This document shows, in pieces, positions 18,369 to 29,347 of a stretch of DNA of 64,000 nucleotides. The DNA lies in contig NZ_JAZIFX010000001.1 in assembly GCF_036634175.1 (NCBI RefSeq), forward strand, positions 2,232,001-2,296,000. Direction: 5' to 3'. Every line of letters starts with the position of its first letter. Positions within the stretch are counted from its first letter, which is position 1. The stretch comes from Streptomyces sp. P9-A2 (lineage in GTDB: Bacteria > Actinomycetota > Actinomycetes > Streptomycetales > Streptomycetaceae). The notes below the pieces were generated by a model, which saw only the letters and a program-made list of their open reading frames with translations, was not told where the DNA came from and did no database searches. The position numbers and the translations under genes are program-made.

Positions 18369-18860
18369 ATGACATGGACCGTCCACCCCGAACTCCCCGG
18401 TTCCCCCGTCGCCACCGCGCTCTGGCGGGCGTACTACACGGAGCTCAGCGACCGCTGGTACCTGCTGCACGAGGGACGCCGGACCGATCCGCAGGAGCTG
18501 GAGCGGGAGATCGCCGCGGAGTCGGGCGCCGACCTCGTGCCGCCGCGCGGGCGTCTGCTGGTCGCGCGGTACGGGGGCGAGGCGGCGGGCAGTGTGGGGA
18601 TCCGGCTGTCGGCCGGTACGACCGCCGAACTCACCCGGGTCTTCCTGCACCCGGGGATGCGGGGCAGGGGCGGTGCGGCGCTCCTGGTGCGCGCCGCCGA
18701 GGACGCGGCCCGCGCGTCGGGGGCCGCCCGGCTGATCCTGGACACGCGCGGCGACCTGGTGGAGGCCCGTGCCCTGTACGCGCGGCTCGGCTTCACCGAG
18801 ACGGAACCGCACAACAGCGAACCGTTCGCCGAGCACTGGTTCACCAAGCGGCTCGGGTGA
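18369..18860 (+). CDS. GNAT-family N-acetyltransferase
   Basis: 163 aa. The acetyl-CoA binding motif A is LTRVFLHPGMRGRGGAALLVRAAE (about 96-119) with the R/Q-x-x-G-x-G/A signature as RGRGGA. Motif B is ALYARLGFTETEP, and the protein ends HWFTKRLG, as is common in Streptomyces GNATs. The acyl acceptor is unknown. No Shine-Dalgarno is visible; CAGAAT lies 7 nt before the ATG. The gene is divergent from the membrane-anchored helical protein. Its stop codon lies inside a 21-bp tandem duplication. Confidence 0.88.
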   Translation: MTWTVHPELPGSPVATALWRAYYTELSDRWYLLHEGRRTDPQELEREIAAESGADLVPPRGRLLVARYGGEAAGSVGIRLSAGTTAELTRVFLHPGMRGRGGAALLVRAAEDAARASGAARLILDTRGDLVEARALYARLGFTETEPHNSEPFAEHWFTKRLG

Positions 18861-18891
18861 ACTCCGGGCGGGCTCGGGTGAACTCCGGGCG
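18850..18891. repeat. Two-copy 21-bp tandem duplication
   Basis: GGCTCGGGTGAACTCCGGGC recurs with period 21 (18850-18870 and 18871-18891). The duplication includes the GNAT stop codon, so the second copy is untranslated spacer before the convergent MFS gene. Confidence 0.8.
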
Positions 18892-18894
18892 GGC

Positions 18895-21057
18895 TCAGCC
18901 GACCGGCGCGCCCGGGCGGCCGCCGCGCGCACCCCTCGGACGTCCGGCGCCGTCGTGCGGGCGTTCCCCGCTCGATCCGCCCAGCTCCCCCGACAGTTCG
19001 TGCACCAGCTGCACCAGATCGGTGGGCCGGTCCGGCCCCCACCAGTCGCCGAGCAGCTCGGCCAGGGACTCCTCCCGGGCCCGCGCCAGCCGCTCGGCGG
19101 CCTCGAACCCGTCGTCGGTCAGGACGAGACCGAGGCCCTCGCGCCGGGCGAGGTGCCGCACCTCGGCCTGGCGGGCGGCCTCCATGACGACATCGAGCGG
19201 AACGGTGCTGCGCTCGGCGAGCAGGGCCGGTTCCACCGAGCCGTGCCTCCTGATCCGCAGCAGCAGCCAGCTCGTCGCGGGCAGCAGGTCGTAGCCCGCG
19301 CGGGTGGTGGTCTTCCGGTAGACGTCGCGCCGGCCCTCGCGGGTGCCGAGCAGGGACAGCGCGCGGCACACCTCGTCGTACGACGACCGCTCCACCGGGT
19401 TGGCGGCCAGTGTCTCGGTGCCGTCGGGCGCGGTGACCGAGGCACGCAGCTTGTCCTCCTTGAGGAACCAGGCGAGGACGAACCCGACGAGGGCGAGGGG
19501 AACGGCGTACAGGAACACGTCGGTGATGGCGGAGGCGTACGCGTGGACGACCTCCGGGCGCAGGGCGGCCGGCAGGCCCTGGATGCCGCGCGGGTCGGCC
19601 TCCAGCGCGTCGGGGGAGACGCCGGGCGGGAGCCGGGCACCGCGGAAGGCGGCGGCGAGTTTGTCGTCGAGGCCGTTCGTGAAGATCATGCCGAAGACGG
19701 CTACGCCGAAGGAGGCTCCGATGGAGCGGAAGAAGGTCACGCCGGAGGTGGCGACGCCGAGGTCCTGGTAGGAGACGGCGTTCTGCACGATCAGTACCAG
19801 GACCTGGATCACCAGGCCGAGCCCCAGGCCGAAGACGAAGAAGAAGGCGCTCATCACGAGGGTGGGGCTGTTCTCGTCGAGCCGGTGGAGCAGCAGCAGG
19901 CCGATGCTGATGAGACCGGTGCCCGCGATCGGGAACACCTTCCAGCGGCCGGTACGGCTGACGATCTGTCCGGAGGCGGTCGAGGCCAGCAGCGTTCCGG
20001 CCACCATCGGCAGCATGTGCACACCGGACATGGTCGGGCTGACGCCTTGGACCACTTGGAGGAACGTCGGCAGGTAGACGTTCGTGCCGAACATGGCGAA
20101 GCCGACGATGAAGCTGATCACGGCGGTGAGCGCGAAGGTGCGGATCCGGAACAGCCCCAGCGGCAGCACCGGTTCGACGGCCCGGCGTTCCACGGCCACG
20201 AACGCGACGGTGAGGACGGCGCCCAGCACCGAGAGGCCGATGATCTGCGATGAGCCCCAGGCCCAGGTGGTGCCCCCGAGGGAGGCGACCAGGACCAGAC
20301 AGGTCGCGAGGGAGGCGATGAGGAAGGTGCCGAGGTAGTCGATGACGTGCCGGGTCGACCTGCGCGGGATGTGCAGCACCGTCGCGATGACGGTGAGGGC
20401 GACGATCCCGAGGGGCAGGTTGATGTAGAACACCCAGCGCCAGCTCAGGTGCTCGGTGAACAGTCCGCCGAGCAGCGGCCCGAGGACGCTCGTCGTGCCG
20501 AAGACGGCACCGAACATGCCCTGGTACTTGCCCCGTTCACGGGGTGGCACGAGGTCGCCGACGATCGCCATGGACAGCACGATCAGTCCGCCGCCGCCCA
20601 GCCCCTGCAGCGCGCGGAAACCGATCAGCTGGGCCATGTCCTGCGCCACGCCGCACAGCGCGGACCCCACCAGGAAGATGACGATGGCGCCCTGGAACAG
20701 CCGCTTGCGGCCGTACTGGTCGCCGAGCTTGCCCCACAGCGGGGTCGCGGCGGTCGAGGCCAGCAGATACGCGGTGACCACCCAGGACAGATGCTCCAGG
20801 CCGCCCAGTTCACTGACGATGGTGGGCAGCGCGGTGGCCACGATGGTCTGGTCGAGGGCGGCGAGCAGCAGGCCGAGGAGCAGGGCGCTCATCGAGACGA
20901 CGACGTTGCGGGGCACCTGCTCGTGAGGGCCGCCGACACCACCCGGACCACCCGGGCCACCCGGAGCGGCATCGGGGGCCGGCGGTCCGGAACCGGCACC
21001 GGGCGAGGGCCGCGCGCTGCCCGCCCTCTCCGCCCTGCCGTGCGCGTCCCCGGACAT
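18895..21057 (-). CDS. DHA2/EmrB-QacA-type multidrug efflux MFS fused to a MarR-like C-terminal domain
   Basis: 720 aa, longer than the usual 480-550. After a Gly/Pro-rich leader, 14 membrane helices run from about 55 to 545, with motif [12 protein letters not shown] and motif C LGPLLGG of proton-driven drug exporters. Residues about 570-700 are cytoplasmic and resemble a MarR winged helix: [17 protein letters not shown], then [18 protein letters not shown] and [19 protein letters not shown]. The C-terminal part could sense a drug or dampen transport. ATG 21057 follows GGAGGTGGTC. The exporter substrate is unknown. Confidence 0.88.
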   Translation of the reverse strand: MSGDAHGRAERAGSARPSPGAGSGPPAPDAAPGGPGGPGGVGGPHEQVPRNVVVSMSALLLGLLLAALDQTIVATALPTIVSELGGLEHLSWVVTAYLLASTAATPLWGKLGDQYGRKRLFQGAIVIFLVGSALCGVAQDMAQLIGFRALQGLGGGGLIVLSMAIVGDLVPPRERGKYQGMFGAVFGTTSVLGPLLGGLFTEHLSWRWVFYINLPLGIVALTVIATVLHIPRRSTRHVIDYLGTFLIASLATCLVLVASLGGTTWAWGSSQIIGLSVLGAVLTVAFVAVERRAVEPVLPLGLFRIRTFALTAVISFIVGFAMFGTNVYLPTFLQVVQGVSPTMSGVHMLPMVAGTLLASTASGQIVSRTGRWKVFPIAGTGLISIGLLLLHRLDENSPTLVMSAFFFVFGLGLGLVIQVLVLIVQNAVSYQDLGVATSGVTFFRSIGASFGVAVFGMIFTNGLDDKLAAAFRGARLPPGVSPDALEADPRGIQGLPAALRPEVVHAYASAITDVFLYAVPLALVGFVLAWFLKEDKLRASVTAPDGTETLAANPVERSSYDEVCRALSLLGTREGRRDVYRKTTTRAGYDLLPATSWLLLRIRRHGSVEPALLAERSTVPLDVVMEAARQAEVRHLARREGLGLVLTDDGFEAAERLARAREESLAELLGDWWGPDRPTDLVQLVHELSGELGGSSGERPHDGAGRPRGARGGRPGAPVG

Positions 21058-21217
21058 GACCACCTCCACAGGTTCTCGTTTCCACGGTCCATCGTGATCG
21101 GTATGACCGGTTATGGCCTGTCGAGCCCATCCGGAAGACCGTATTCCGGGGGCGTGTGCGTCGGCGTGTGGAGAAGATCTGCATAATCTCTGGAGATCGC
21201 GAGGGGAGGGAGTACAC

Positions 21218-22657
21218 GTGGACGATTCGACGGGCACCCCGTGTCCGGAATGCGGTGCGTCCGGGAACAGGGACAACACCCCTTCCTGCGCCTGCACTCC
21301 GCGCGCGTCCGGCACCCTCCGCGACGCCCGTACGGCGCAGGTGGCAGAGGCCGAGGACTTCACTCCGCTCCGCATCCGCCCGTACGTCGAACTCAACGAC
21401 GACACGACGGCCGCAGCGGCCGCGGTGGTCGCACCGGGTACGCCGAACAGCGGCGGCCGCCCCCCGGAGCCTGAAGCCGGACAGGGAGCCGACCGGATCG
21501 AACAGGCCGGGCAGGCCGGGCAGAAGGCGGAAGAGTCCCCCGCCCCGCCCGACGCGAGCCGGCAGGACACACCGGCGGCTCACGGCGGGCCCGCGGCGCG
21601 GAACGAGCAGATCCCGCGAAACGAGCAGCCCTCGCAGACCCAGCAGGCCGGGCAGGCGACGCCCGGCGCACCGCAGCCGGCCGACGCGACCATGCAACTG
21701 CGCACCATCACCCCGGACGCGCTCACCGCACCCGGGGCCCCGGGTGCTCCCGTCACTTTCGGAGCCCTTGGGGCTCCAGGGGCTCCGGAGGACCCGGACG
21801 CGACGTCCGTCCTCCCCTCGACCACCCCGGCGACGGCCCCTCAGCCCTCACACCTCGCCGCGCCTCTGGCGCCGCCCATGAGCGAGCCGAGTGCCACCGA
21901 CCTGAACCTGTTCGACTCCACGCGCCCGCTCAGGGCGGTGTCCGTCGCGGCGGGGCCGCGCACGGGCCCGGTCCCGGACGTCGGCGGGCCCGCTCCCTCC
22001 GCCGGCCGCAGCCGTCGCCGCGCCACGCTGCTCGTGGCCGCCGGAGCCGTCGTGGCGGTGGTCGGGGCCGCCGGATGGGCGGGCGGGCTGTTCGCCTACG
22101 AGACGCCGTCGCGGGACGGCGCGCTGCCGAAGGACGTACGGGCGAGCGTGCCGGACGCGCCGTCCGACGCGCCCCTGGTGGCGCCGGCCACGAGCGCGTC
22201 CGGCTCACCGGAGGCGTCCGCCCCGGTGTCGGCCTCGGCCACTCCGTCCGGGAGCGCGAGCCCGTCGGCGTCGCCGTCGGCCTCGGAGTCGGAGCCGGAG
22301 CCGGAGGACGAAGCGGAGGAGGGGGCTTCGGCGACCCCGTCGAACGCGGCGGAGTCCTCCGCGGCCCCGACGACGACCGCCCCGGCCGCCGCCCCCGAGG
22401 AGACGGAGGAGGCGGACGACGGCAACGTCACCGGTGCCACGCTGAGGCGCGGCGACCGGGGTCCGGAGGTCTCCGACCTCCAGCAGCGCCTGAGCAAGGT
22501 GTACCTGTACAACGACTCGGCCCACGGCCGGTTCAATCACCGTACGGAGGACGCCGTCCGCGCCTACCAGTGGTCGCGGGGCATCCGCGGCGACGAGCTG
22601 GGGGTGTACGGACCGGAGACCCGGAGCCGTCTGGAGGCGGAGACGAACAACCGCTGA
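21218..22657 (+). CDS. Membrane protein with extracytoplasmic peptidoglycan-binding domain
   Basis: 479 aa from GTG 21218 (GGGAGGGAG 5-6 nt upstream). The cytoplasmic N-terminus opens with a zinc-ribbon-like CPECG...CAC cluster and a long disordered Pro/Ala region with APGAP repeats. One membrane helix sits at about 270-295 ([25 protein letters not shown]). Outside follows a Ser/Pro/Glu-rich spacer (about 330-405) and a PG_binding_1 domain ([23 protein letters not shown] ... [14 protein letters not shown]). It should tether to cell wall, possibly linking it to a cytoplasmic partner through the Cys cluster. No enzyme domain is present. Confidence 0.85.
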   Translation: MDDSTGTPCPECGASGNRDNTPSCACTPRASGTLRDARTAQVAEAEDFTPLRIRPYVELNDDTTAAAAAVVAPGTPNSGGRPPEPEAGQGADRIEQAGQAGQKAEESPAPPDASRQDTPAAHGGPAARNEQIPRNEQPSQTQQAGQATPGAPQPADATMQLRTITPDALTAPGAPGAPVTFGALGAPGAPEDPDATSVLPSTTPATAPQPSHLAAPLAPPMSEPSATDLNLFDSTRPLRAVSVAAGPRTGPVPDVGGPAPSAGRSRRRATLLVAAGAVVAVVGAAGWAGGLFAYETPSRDGALPKDVRASVPDAPSDAPLVAPATSASGSPEASAPVSASATPSGSASPSASPSASESEPEPEDEAEEGASATPSNAAESSAAPTTTAPAAAPEETEEADDGNVTGATLRRGDRGPEVSDLQQRLSKVYLYNDSAHGRFNHRTEDAVRAYQWSRGIRGDELGVYGPETRSRLEAETNNR

Positions 22658-22683
22658 GGCGACGGAACGCGCCGCGCCGGCCT

Positions 22684-22701
22684 CGCCGCCGCGCGGCGGC
22701 G
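22684..22701. terminator. GC palindrome between convergent genes
   Basis: CGCCGCCGCGCGGCGGCG is a perfect 18-bp palindrome in the 51-bp gap between the peptidoglycan-binding gene and the convergent HAD gene. It is a candidate bidirectional terminator. Confidence 0.4.
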
Positions 22702-22708
22702 GGCGACG

Positions 22709-23386
22709 TCAGCCCGCGTGCCCGGCGTCCGTGATGTGCAGCAGGATCGTCCCGTCCGCGCCGCGCTCCACCCGTACCTGGGTCAGGTCGCGTACGACCA
22801 CGTCCGGGTCGTGGAATCCGGCGCGCGGGCCGATGCCGACGACCTTCATGCCGGCCGCGCGTCCCGCGGCGATCCCCGCCCCGGAGTCCTCGAAGACCAC
22901 GCAGTCGGCCGGGGCGACGCCCAGTTCCGCCGCGCCCTTGAGGAAGCCCTCGGGGTCGGGCTTGCTCGCGCCGACCGACTCTGCGGTCACCCGCACCTCG
23001 GGCCGCTCCAGTCCGGCGGCAGCCATCCGTGCCGTGGACAGGGCGACGTCGGCGGAGGTCACCAGGGCGTGCGGGAGGCCGTCGAGCGAGGCGAGGAACG
23101 CGCGGGCGCCCGGTATCTCGACGACGCCCTCGGTGTCCGAGGTCTCCTCGGCGAGCATGCGCGTGTTGTCGGCGTGGTTCTGCTCCATCGGCCGGTCCGG
23201 CAGCAGCAGCGCCATCGAGGCGTAGCCCTGGCGGCCGTGCACGACCTTCATGACCTCGTCGCCGTCGAGCCCGTGCCGCTCGGCCCAGCGCCGCCAGACG
23301 CGCTCGACCGAGGCGTCCGAGTTGACGAGGGTGCCGTCCATGTCCAGCAGGAGGGCGCGGGCGGTGAGTACGGCGGTGGCCGTCAT
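22709..23386 (-). CDS. HAD-superfamily phosphatase (sugar-phosphatase type)
   Basis: 225 aa from ATG 23386 (GGAG 7 nt upstream). All four HAD motifs are present: DMDGTLVNSD (I, nucleophile Asp), TSADV (II), KPDPEGF (III) and VFEDSGAGI (IV). A helical cap lies between motifs I and II, as in beta-phosphoglucomutase-like and glycerol/sugar-phosphate phosphatases. It should dephosphorylate a small sugar or polyol phosphate in the cytosol. Specificity is not readable. It is monocistronic. Confidence 0.9.
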   Translation of the reverse strand: MTATAVLTARALLLDMDGTLVNSDASVERVWRRWAERHGLDGDEVMKVVHGRQGYASMALLLPDRPMEQNHADNTRMLAEETSDTEGVVEIPGARAFLASLDGLPHALVTSADVALSTARMAAAGLERPEVRVTAESVGASKPDPEGFLKGAAELGVAPADCVVFEDSGAGIAAGRAAGMKVVGIGPRAGFHDPDVVVRDLTQVRVERGADGTILLHITDAGHAG

Positions 23387-23673
23387 CGGCAACTCCAAAG
23401 CGCGGAGGCGGGGCCCGGGCGCAGGACCCGGGTGCGGGCCCGGTGCGGTTCCCGGGGAGGGGGACAAGGCGGCCCCGCCCGCCGGTCAGGGGAAACGGGC
23501 GGGAGCCACTTTGTTCATCCACGATACAAAACAAGTCCGGCATCCCGCCAGCACCCCCGCCGACCTTTCACGGATCGCCGGCCGCGCCGTCACCCCCGCG
23601 CAGCCGTCGGCGGAACCGGCCGACCGATCCCTTCGCGCCGCCCGCCCCGACCCGCCGGCCCGGTCCGCCCCGC

Positions 23674-24255
23674 TCAGCCGGTCACCGCCTCCCACAGGCT
23701 CCACACCCCGAGCCCCAGCATCAGCAGCGCCGCGATCCGGGTGATCAGCTTGAGCGGCACCCGCTTCATCAGGGCCTTTCCGCCGACGATGCCCAGCCCG
23801 GCCACCGCCCACAGCGCCAGCACCGCACCCAGGCCGACGGAGAGCGGGTCGTCGTAACGGGCGGCGAGGTTGGCCGTCATGATCTGGGTGAGATCGCCGA
23901 ACTCGGCGACCAGGATCAGCATGAAGCCCGCCCCGGACACCTTCCAGAAGGACTGGTTCTCCGGCTTGCGGATCTCCTCCTCGTCGTCGTCCTTCCTGAA
24001 CAGCAGCACCGCCGCGCCGCCCAGGAAGAGCACGCCCGTGATCGCACTCACGAGCTGCTGCGGCAGCAGGGTGAGCACGCTGCCCGCCGCCACCGCGAGC
24101 GCGACGTGCACGGCGAAGGCGGCGGCGACACCGGCGAAGACGTAGGAGGCCCGGTAGCGGGTGCCGAGGACGAGGCCGGCGAGCGCGGTCTTGTCCGGCA
24201 GCTCGGCGAGGAAGACGACGCCGAACACGACGGCCGTCACGGTCAGGTTGATCAA
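23674..24255 (-). CDS. TMEM165/GDT1-family cation (Mn2+) transporter
   Basis: 193 aa, six predicted helices in two repeats, each with the family signature E-x-G/P-D-K/L-T/S: FLAELPDKTALAGLVLGTRYR (first) and LVAEFGDLTQIMTANLAARY (second). A cytosolic acidic loop KDDDEEEIRKPE separates them. GDT1/MneA-type proteins export Mn2+ (or exchange it). The start is read as TTG 24255 behind GAGGAA, since no ATG/GTG precedes the conserved LTVTAVVFGVVF. A yybP-ykoY-like Mn riboswitch lies upstream at 24365-24485, which supports Mn export. Confidence 0.88.
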   Translation of the reverse strand: MINLTVTAVVFGVVFLAELPDKTALAGLVLGTRYRASYVFAGVAAAFAVHVALAVAAGSVLTLLPQQLVSAITGVLFLGGAAVLLFRKDDDEEEIRKPENQSFWKVSGAGFMLILVAEFGDLTQIMTANLAARYDDPLSVGLGAVLALWAVAGLGIVGGKALMKRVPLKLITRIAALLMLGLGVWSLWEAVTG

Positions 24256-24364
24256 GGTTCCTCGATCGGTCGGGGCTGCCCCACCGAGAGTCTGTGTGTA
24301 TCCACGGGACGCCTCGGCACGGCAGCGCACATGGCACCCGCGCCGAGGGGCACGGGCGTGCACT

Positions 24365-24485
24365 GCTTGCCGAAGGTCTCGCCGGCCGACCCCTGTACGG
24401 GGCCTGCCTCCGGGCGCCGGCTCAGACGGGCTGAGCAGTATGTCGACGGTCCGGCGAAGGGCTACTCCCCCTCTGCGCCGTCCAT
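24365..24485 (-). ncRNA. yybP-ykoY-like Mn2+ riboswitch
   Basis: On the minus strand the hallmark GGGGAGTAGCCC (24460-24471) is followed by stems and, about 90 nt later, by the second conserved element GGCGAGACCTTCGGC (24370-24384). This is the two-arm signature of the yybP-ykoY Mn2+ aptamer. The element lies 110 nt upstream of a GDT1-family Mn exporter, its typical target. Edges are approximate. Confidence 0.75.
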
Positions 24486-24806
24486 CGTACGCGAGGCCGG
24501 CCCGAGCGCCCTCCCGAGCACTCTCCTGAGCGCCCGCCCAAGGGCCCTCCCGAGCGGCTGCCGGGCAGTCGCACCCGCCCTCCCGCGCACCCCCGCACAC
24601 CCCTCGACACCCCGCCCGTAGAGGCGGGACTCCCGCGGAAACGTCACGCCCGCACGGCATCCGCACCACATCGACACCACCGCACACCTAGACACGCCAT
24701 GCACACGTCATTAACTTCTCACCGGACCCACCCCTCCCCGTAACGCCGCAAGGCCAGCATTCCCCTTGCTCGCACTCCAACGGCCCCACCCCACAAGGGA
24801 GTTCGC
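24486..24806. other. Intergenic, promoter region for nuclease and Mn-exporter genes
   Basis: About 320 bp of proline-like GCC-rich sequence with no credible gene. The segment 24700-24725 (around CACGTCATTAACTTCTCACC) is less GC-rich and may hold the promoter of the plus-strand nuclease gene. The start of the minus-strand riboswitch RNA should be near 24490-24520. Confidence 0.4.
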
Positions 24807-25451
24807 ATGCCGAAGTTCTACGCGCGTCGACGTCTGGGCACGATCGCGGCACTCACCGCGCTCATAGCCTCCGCCGGGATACTCAACGGCCCGAGCGCCT
24901 CCGCCGCCCTCCCCACCCCGGTCAGCGCCTCCACCGCCCGCACCTACCTCGCCTCACTGCCCGTCTCCACCGAGGTCCGCACCGGCTACAACCGCGACCT
25001 CTTCCCCCACTGGATCACCGTCAGCGGCACCTGCAACACCCGCGAGACGATCCTCAAGCGCGACGGCACGAACGTCGTCACCGACTCCGCCTGCGCCTCC
25101 ACCAGCGGCAGTTGGTACTCCCCGTACGACGGCGCCACCTGGTCCGCCGCCTCCGACGTCGACATCGACCACGTCATCCCGCTCGCGGAGGCGTGGGACT
25201 CCGGCGCCCGGAACTGGAGCACCTCCCAGCGCCAGTCCTTCGCCAACGACCGGACCCGCCCGCAGCTGCTCGCGGTCACCGACAACGTCAACCAGTCCAA
25301 GGGCGACAAGGACCCCGCCGAGTGGATGCCGTCCCGCACGGCCTACCGCTGCACCTACGTCCGCGCCTGGGTGCAGGTGAAGTACTACTACGGCCTGTCG
25401 GTCGACTCGGCCGAGAAGTCCGCCCTGCAGGGCTACCTCGCGAGCTGCTGA
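24807..25451 (+). CDS. Secreted HNH/DUF1524-type nuclease
   Basis: 214 aa. A signal peptide ends at ASAALPTPV (about 34). The catalytic core is DVDIDHVIPLAEAWDSGARNW (about 112-132), with the DH pair of ββα-metal nucleases, followed by RPQLLAVTDNVNQSKGDKDPAEW carrying the metal-binding Asn/Asp. Four cysteines suggest two disulfides. It should degrade extracellular DNA or RNA, in nutrient scavenging or mycelial turnover. AAGGGAG lies 7-12 nt before ATG 24807. It is monocistronic. Confidence 0.9.
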   Translation: MPKFYARRRLGTIAALTALIASAGILNGPSASAALPTPVSASTARTYLASLPVSTEVRTGYNRDLFPHWITVSGTCNTRETILKRDGTNVVTDSACASTSGSWYSPYDGATWSAASDVDIDHVIPLAEAWDSGARNWSTSQRQSFANDRTRPQLLAVTDNVNQSKGDKDPAEWMPSRTAYRCTYVRAWVQVKYYYGLSVDSAEKSALQGYLASC

Positions 25452-25539
25452 CGGCGCGGTACACCGCAACGGGCTCAAGATCCCCCGTACTCCTCCGTCG
25501 TTCCGTACCGTACGGGGCGACGGAGGAAGGGGCACCACC

Positions 25540-27276
<1,737 letters not shown>

Positions 27277-27449
27277 GGCACGGGGAGAACGCGGGGCGAC
27301 ACATACGCACGGCGTCGTACGCACGAACTCTTCGTGACCTTTCCGTCACCTGCCCGGCGTACTCTCAGTGACTGTCAACGGTCATTCCTGCCGCTCCTCC
27401 GCGCCACCGCGGCACGGTCTGGCCGACGGGGGAGCAACGGGGAGTTCGG

Positions 27450-28052
27450 GTGGAGAGTTTCGGGTCGCTGATCGGCAGCCCATGGGTCTACGCGGTGGTG
27501 GCCCTCTCGGTCCTCCTTGACGTGTTCCTGCCGGTGCTGCCGAGCGGGGTCCTCGTGATCGCCGCGGCCACGGCCGCCGCCGCGGGCACCGCGACCGATG
27601 TGCCCGACATCCTGGTCCTGACGCTCTGCGCCGCCACCGCCTCCGTCCTGGGCGATCTGGTCGCCTACCGTCTCGCCTGGCGCGGCGGCGACCGCCTGGA
27701 CCGGGCGATCGCCCGCTCCCGCCGTCTGGCCGGTGCGCAGGAACGTCTCGGCGGCGCGCTGGCCCGCGGCGGCGGTGGCCTGGTCGTCCTCGCCCGTTTC
27801 GCCCCGGCCGGCCGCTCACTGGTCTCGCTCGGCGCGGGCGCCGCCCGCCGCCGGGCCCGCGACTTCCTGCCCTGGTCGGCGCTGGCCGGCCTGTCCTGGG
27901 CCGCCTACAGCGTGGCCCTCGGCTACCTCGGCGCCCACTGGCTGGGCGCGACCTGGATCGCCACCGCGGTGTCGGTCGGCGCGCTGTTCGGGGCGGGCGC
28001 GGGGGCGGCGTACCTGATGCGCAGGCAGCCGGTACCGGTGGAGGCGTCGTGA
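27450..28052 (+). CDS. DedA/SNARE-associated family membrane protein
   Basis: 200 aa, 4-6 membrane helices. The DedA signature region is visible as VLLDVFLPVLPSGVLVIAAA (N-terminal re-entrant loop) and ARFAPAGRSLVSLGAGAARRRARDFL (the R-x-P-x-x-R-x-x-x-x-x-x-A-G motif). DedA proteins are implicated in undecaprenyl-phosphate/lipid flipping and membrane homeostasis. Start GTG 27450 (GGGGAGTTCGG upstream). A second DedA protein occurs at 32241. Confidence 0.8.
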   Translation: MESFGSLIGSPWVYAVVALSVLLDVFLPVLPSGVLVIAAATAAAAGTATDVPDILVLTLCAATASVLGDLVAYRLAWRGGDRLDRAIARSRRLAGAQERLGGALARGGGGLVVLARFAPAGRSLVSLGAGAARRRARDFLPWSALAGLSWAAYSVALGYLGAHWLGATWIATAVSVGALFGAGAGAAYLMRRQPVPVEAS

Positions 28053-28181
28053 CGGGGTGACGGGGGCCCGCCCCACTCCTCTTCACCCGCTACGTCGTTC
28101 ACCCACTACGTCGTTCACCCGCTCGCCCCGTCGCCCCGCCCCTCGCGTCTTCTCGTCCACCCCGCCCCTCGCCTACCTCGC

Positions 28182-28427
28182 CTACCCCACCTGCCGCGCC
28201 GTGGTCGTGGTCGCGCCGGCGCCGCGCACCTCCAGTCCGTCCAGCAGCCCGGCCGTGGCCTCGGCGATCGCGTCCACGGCCCGGTCGAAGGCCTCGCGGT
28301 TGTGGGCGGCCGGCGCCCGGAAGCCGGACACCTTCCTCACGTACTGCAGGGCGGCGGCCCTGATCTCGTCTTCGGTGGCCTCCTCGGGCAACGCGGGCGG
28401 ACGCAGGGTCTTGATGCTCCGGCACAT
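28182..28427 (-). CDS. DUF2277 family small protein
   Basis: 81 aa, starting MCRSIKTLRPP, the invariant beginning of DUF2277 proteins, followed by EIRAAALQYVRKVSGFRAP and REAFDRAVDAIAEAT. A conserved cysteine is at residue 2. The family is small, cytosolic and widespread in actinobacteria, with no known function. The longer frame to 28559 is rejected because the family begins at MCR. It is divergent from the following small gene. Confidence 0.85.
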   Translation of the reverse strand: MCRSIKTLRPPALPEEATEDEIRAAALQYVRKVSGFRAPAAHNREAFDRAVDAIAEATAGLLDGLEVRGAGATTTTARQVG

Positions 28428-28565
28428 GCCCCCAGTCTCACCCCGGAACATCCTTGCCCGCCATACCGGACGACCGCGTACCGTGCTCGCCCGATCGGGC
28501 GAACCCGGCGAGGAGACGCCCGAGTTGACTCGCCCCCCAAAATCGAACAGGCGTATCATTAGCGT

Positions 28566-28928
28566 GTGGCTGCGACCTATGACTTCCCGAGTGACCTCCT
28601 CGCCGGTCAGGAGGAGTTGCGTCAGGTCCAGGCCGAACTGTCGGTCCTGTTGAAGCGGCTCCCCTGGTCGGTGGAACCGCTCGACGGGTTCAGCGACGAC
28701 ACCGGCTGGCGCCTGGTCGAGCGCCCCGCCTCACCCGGCTGGACGGACGACGAGCAGGCCGAGGTGGAGAAGCTCCGGCGCCGGGAGCACGAGCTGGTGG
28801 TGTTCGTCAGCACCCATCGGTACTGGGCGGAGCTGGCCGGTGCCGACCGCGTCCACGCCCGCTCCCGGCTGAAGCACACGCACACGCACGCGGCACCGCC
28901 GCCGGGCGGAACCGAGCCGTCCCCGTAG
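28566..28928 (+). CDS. Conserved hypothetical actinobacterial protein
   Basis: 120 aa from GTG 28566. It opens YDFPSDLLAGQEELRQVQAELSVLLKRLPWSVEP and continues with two helical segments (DDEQAEVEKLRRREHELVVFV, then HRYWAELAG). It ends in a HTHTHAAPPPGG tail, a possible metal-binding His run. No known domain is recognised. TATCAT lies exactly six nt before the start with no Shine-Dalgarno, suggesting a leaderless transcript. A strong terminator follows at 28951. Confidence 0.75.
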   Translation: MAATYDFPSDLLAGQEELRQVQAELSVLLKRLPWSVEPLDGFSDDTGWRLVERPASPGWTDDEQAEVEKLRRREHELVVFVSTHRYWAELAGADRVHARSRLKHTHTHAAPPPGGTEPSP

Positions 28929-28950
28929 GGGCCCCGGACACGAACGACAC

Positions 28951-28981
28951 AGGGTCCCCCGGAGGAACTCCGGGGGACCCT
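28951..28981. terminator. Strong bidirectional terminator
   Basis: 14-bp perfect stem AGGGTCCCCCGGAG / CTCCGGGGGACCCT with a GAA loop, followed by GTTCT. It separates the plus-strand small gene from the minus-strand tRNA-Val. Confidence 0.85.
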
Positions 28982-29026
28982 GTTCTCGTGAGACCGCAGA
29001 CCGTGGACCATGGGCTCGCGACGCGG

Positions 29027-29098
<72 letters not shown>

Positions 29099-29347
29099 GG
29101 GACCCGGGCGCACCGCCCAGACCGATTCGACAGCCTACATGGCCCGGGGAACGATCCCGGCTGCCGGGTCCTTCCACGTCCGTCCGGGCGGGGTCCCCTA
29201 CGGGTTCTCTCGGAATTCTCTCCGGTTCCGCCCGGGGGGTAACCCCACCTCGAATCCGGTAGCGGCCCGGATCCCCCGGCGGGGCGCGGCTCCGTACGGT
29301 CGAAGAGCGCCGGAAAGCGCGACCGTCCGTCCCAGGGGGAGACCGTC

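Noticed and set aside
28540..28560. LexA-like box TCGAACAGGCGTATCA before the small gene at 28566
   Set aside because: The right half has two mismatches to the actinobacterial SOS box, and the AT-rich part is better explained as the -10 TATCAT.
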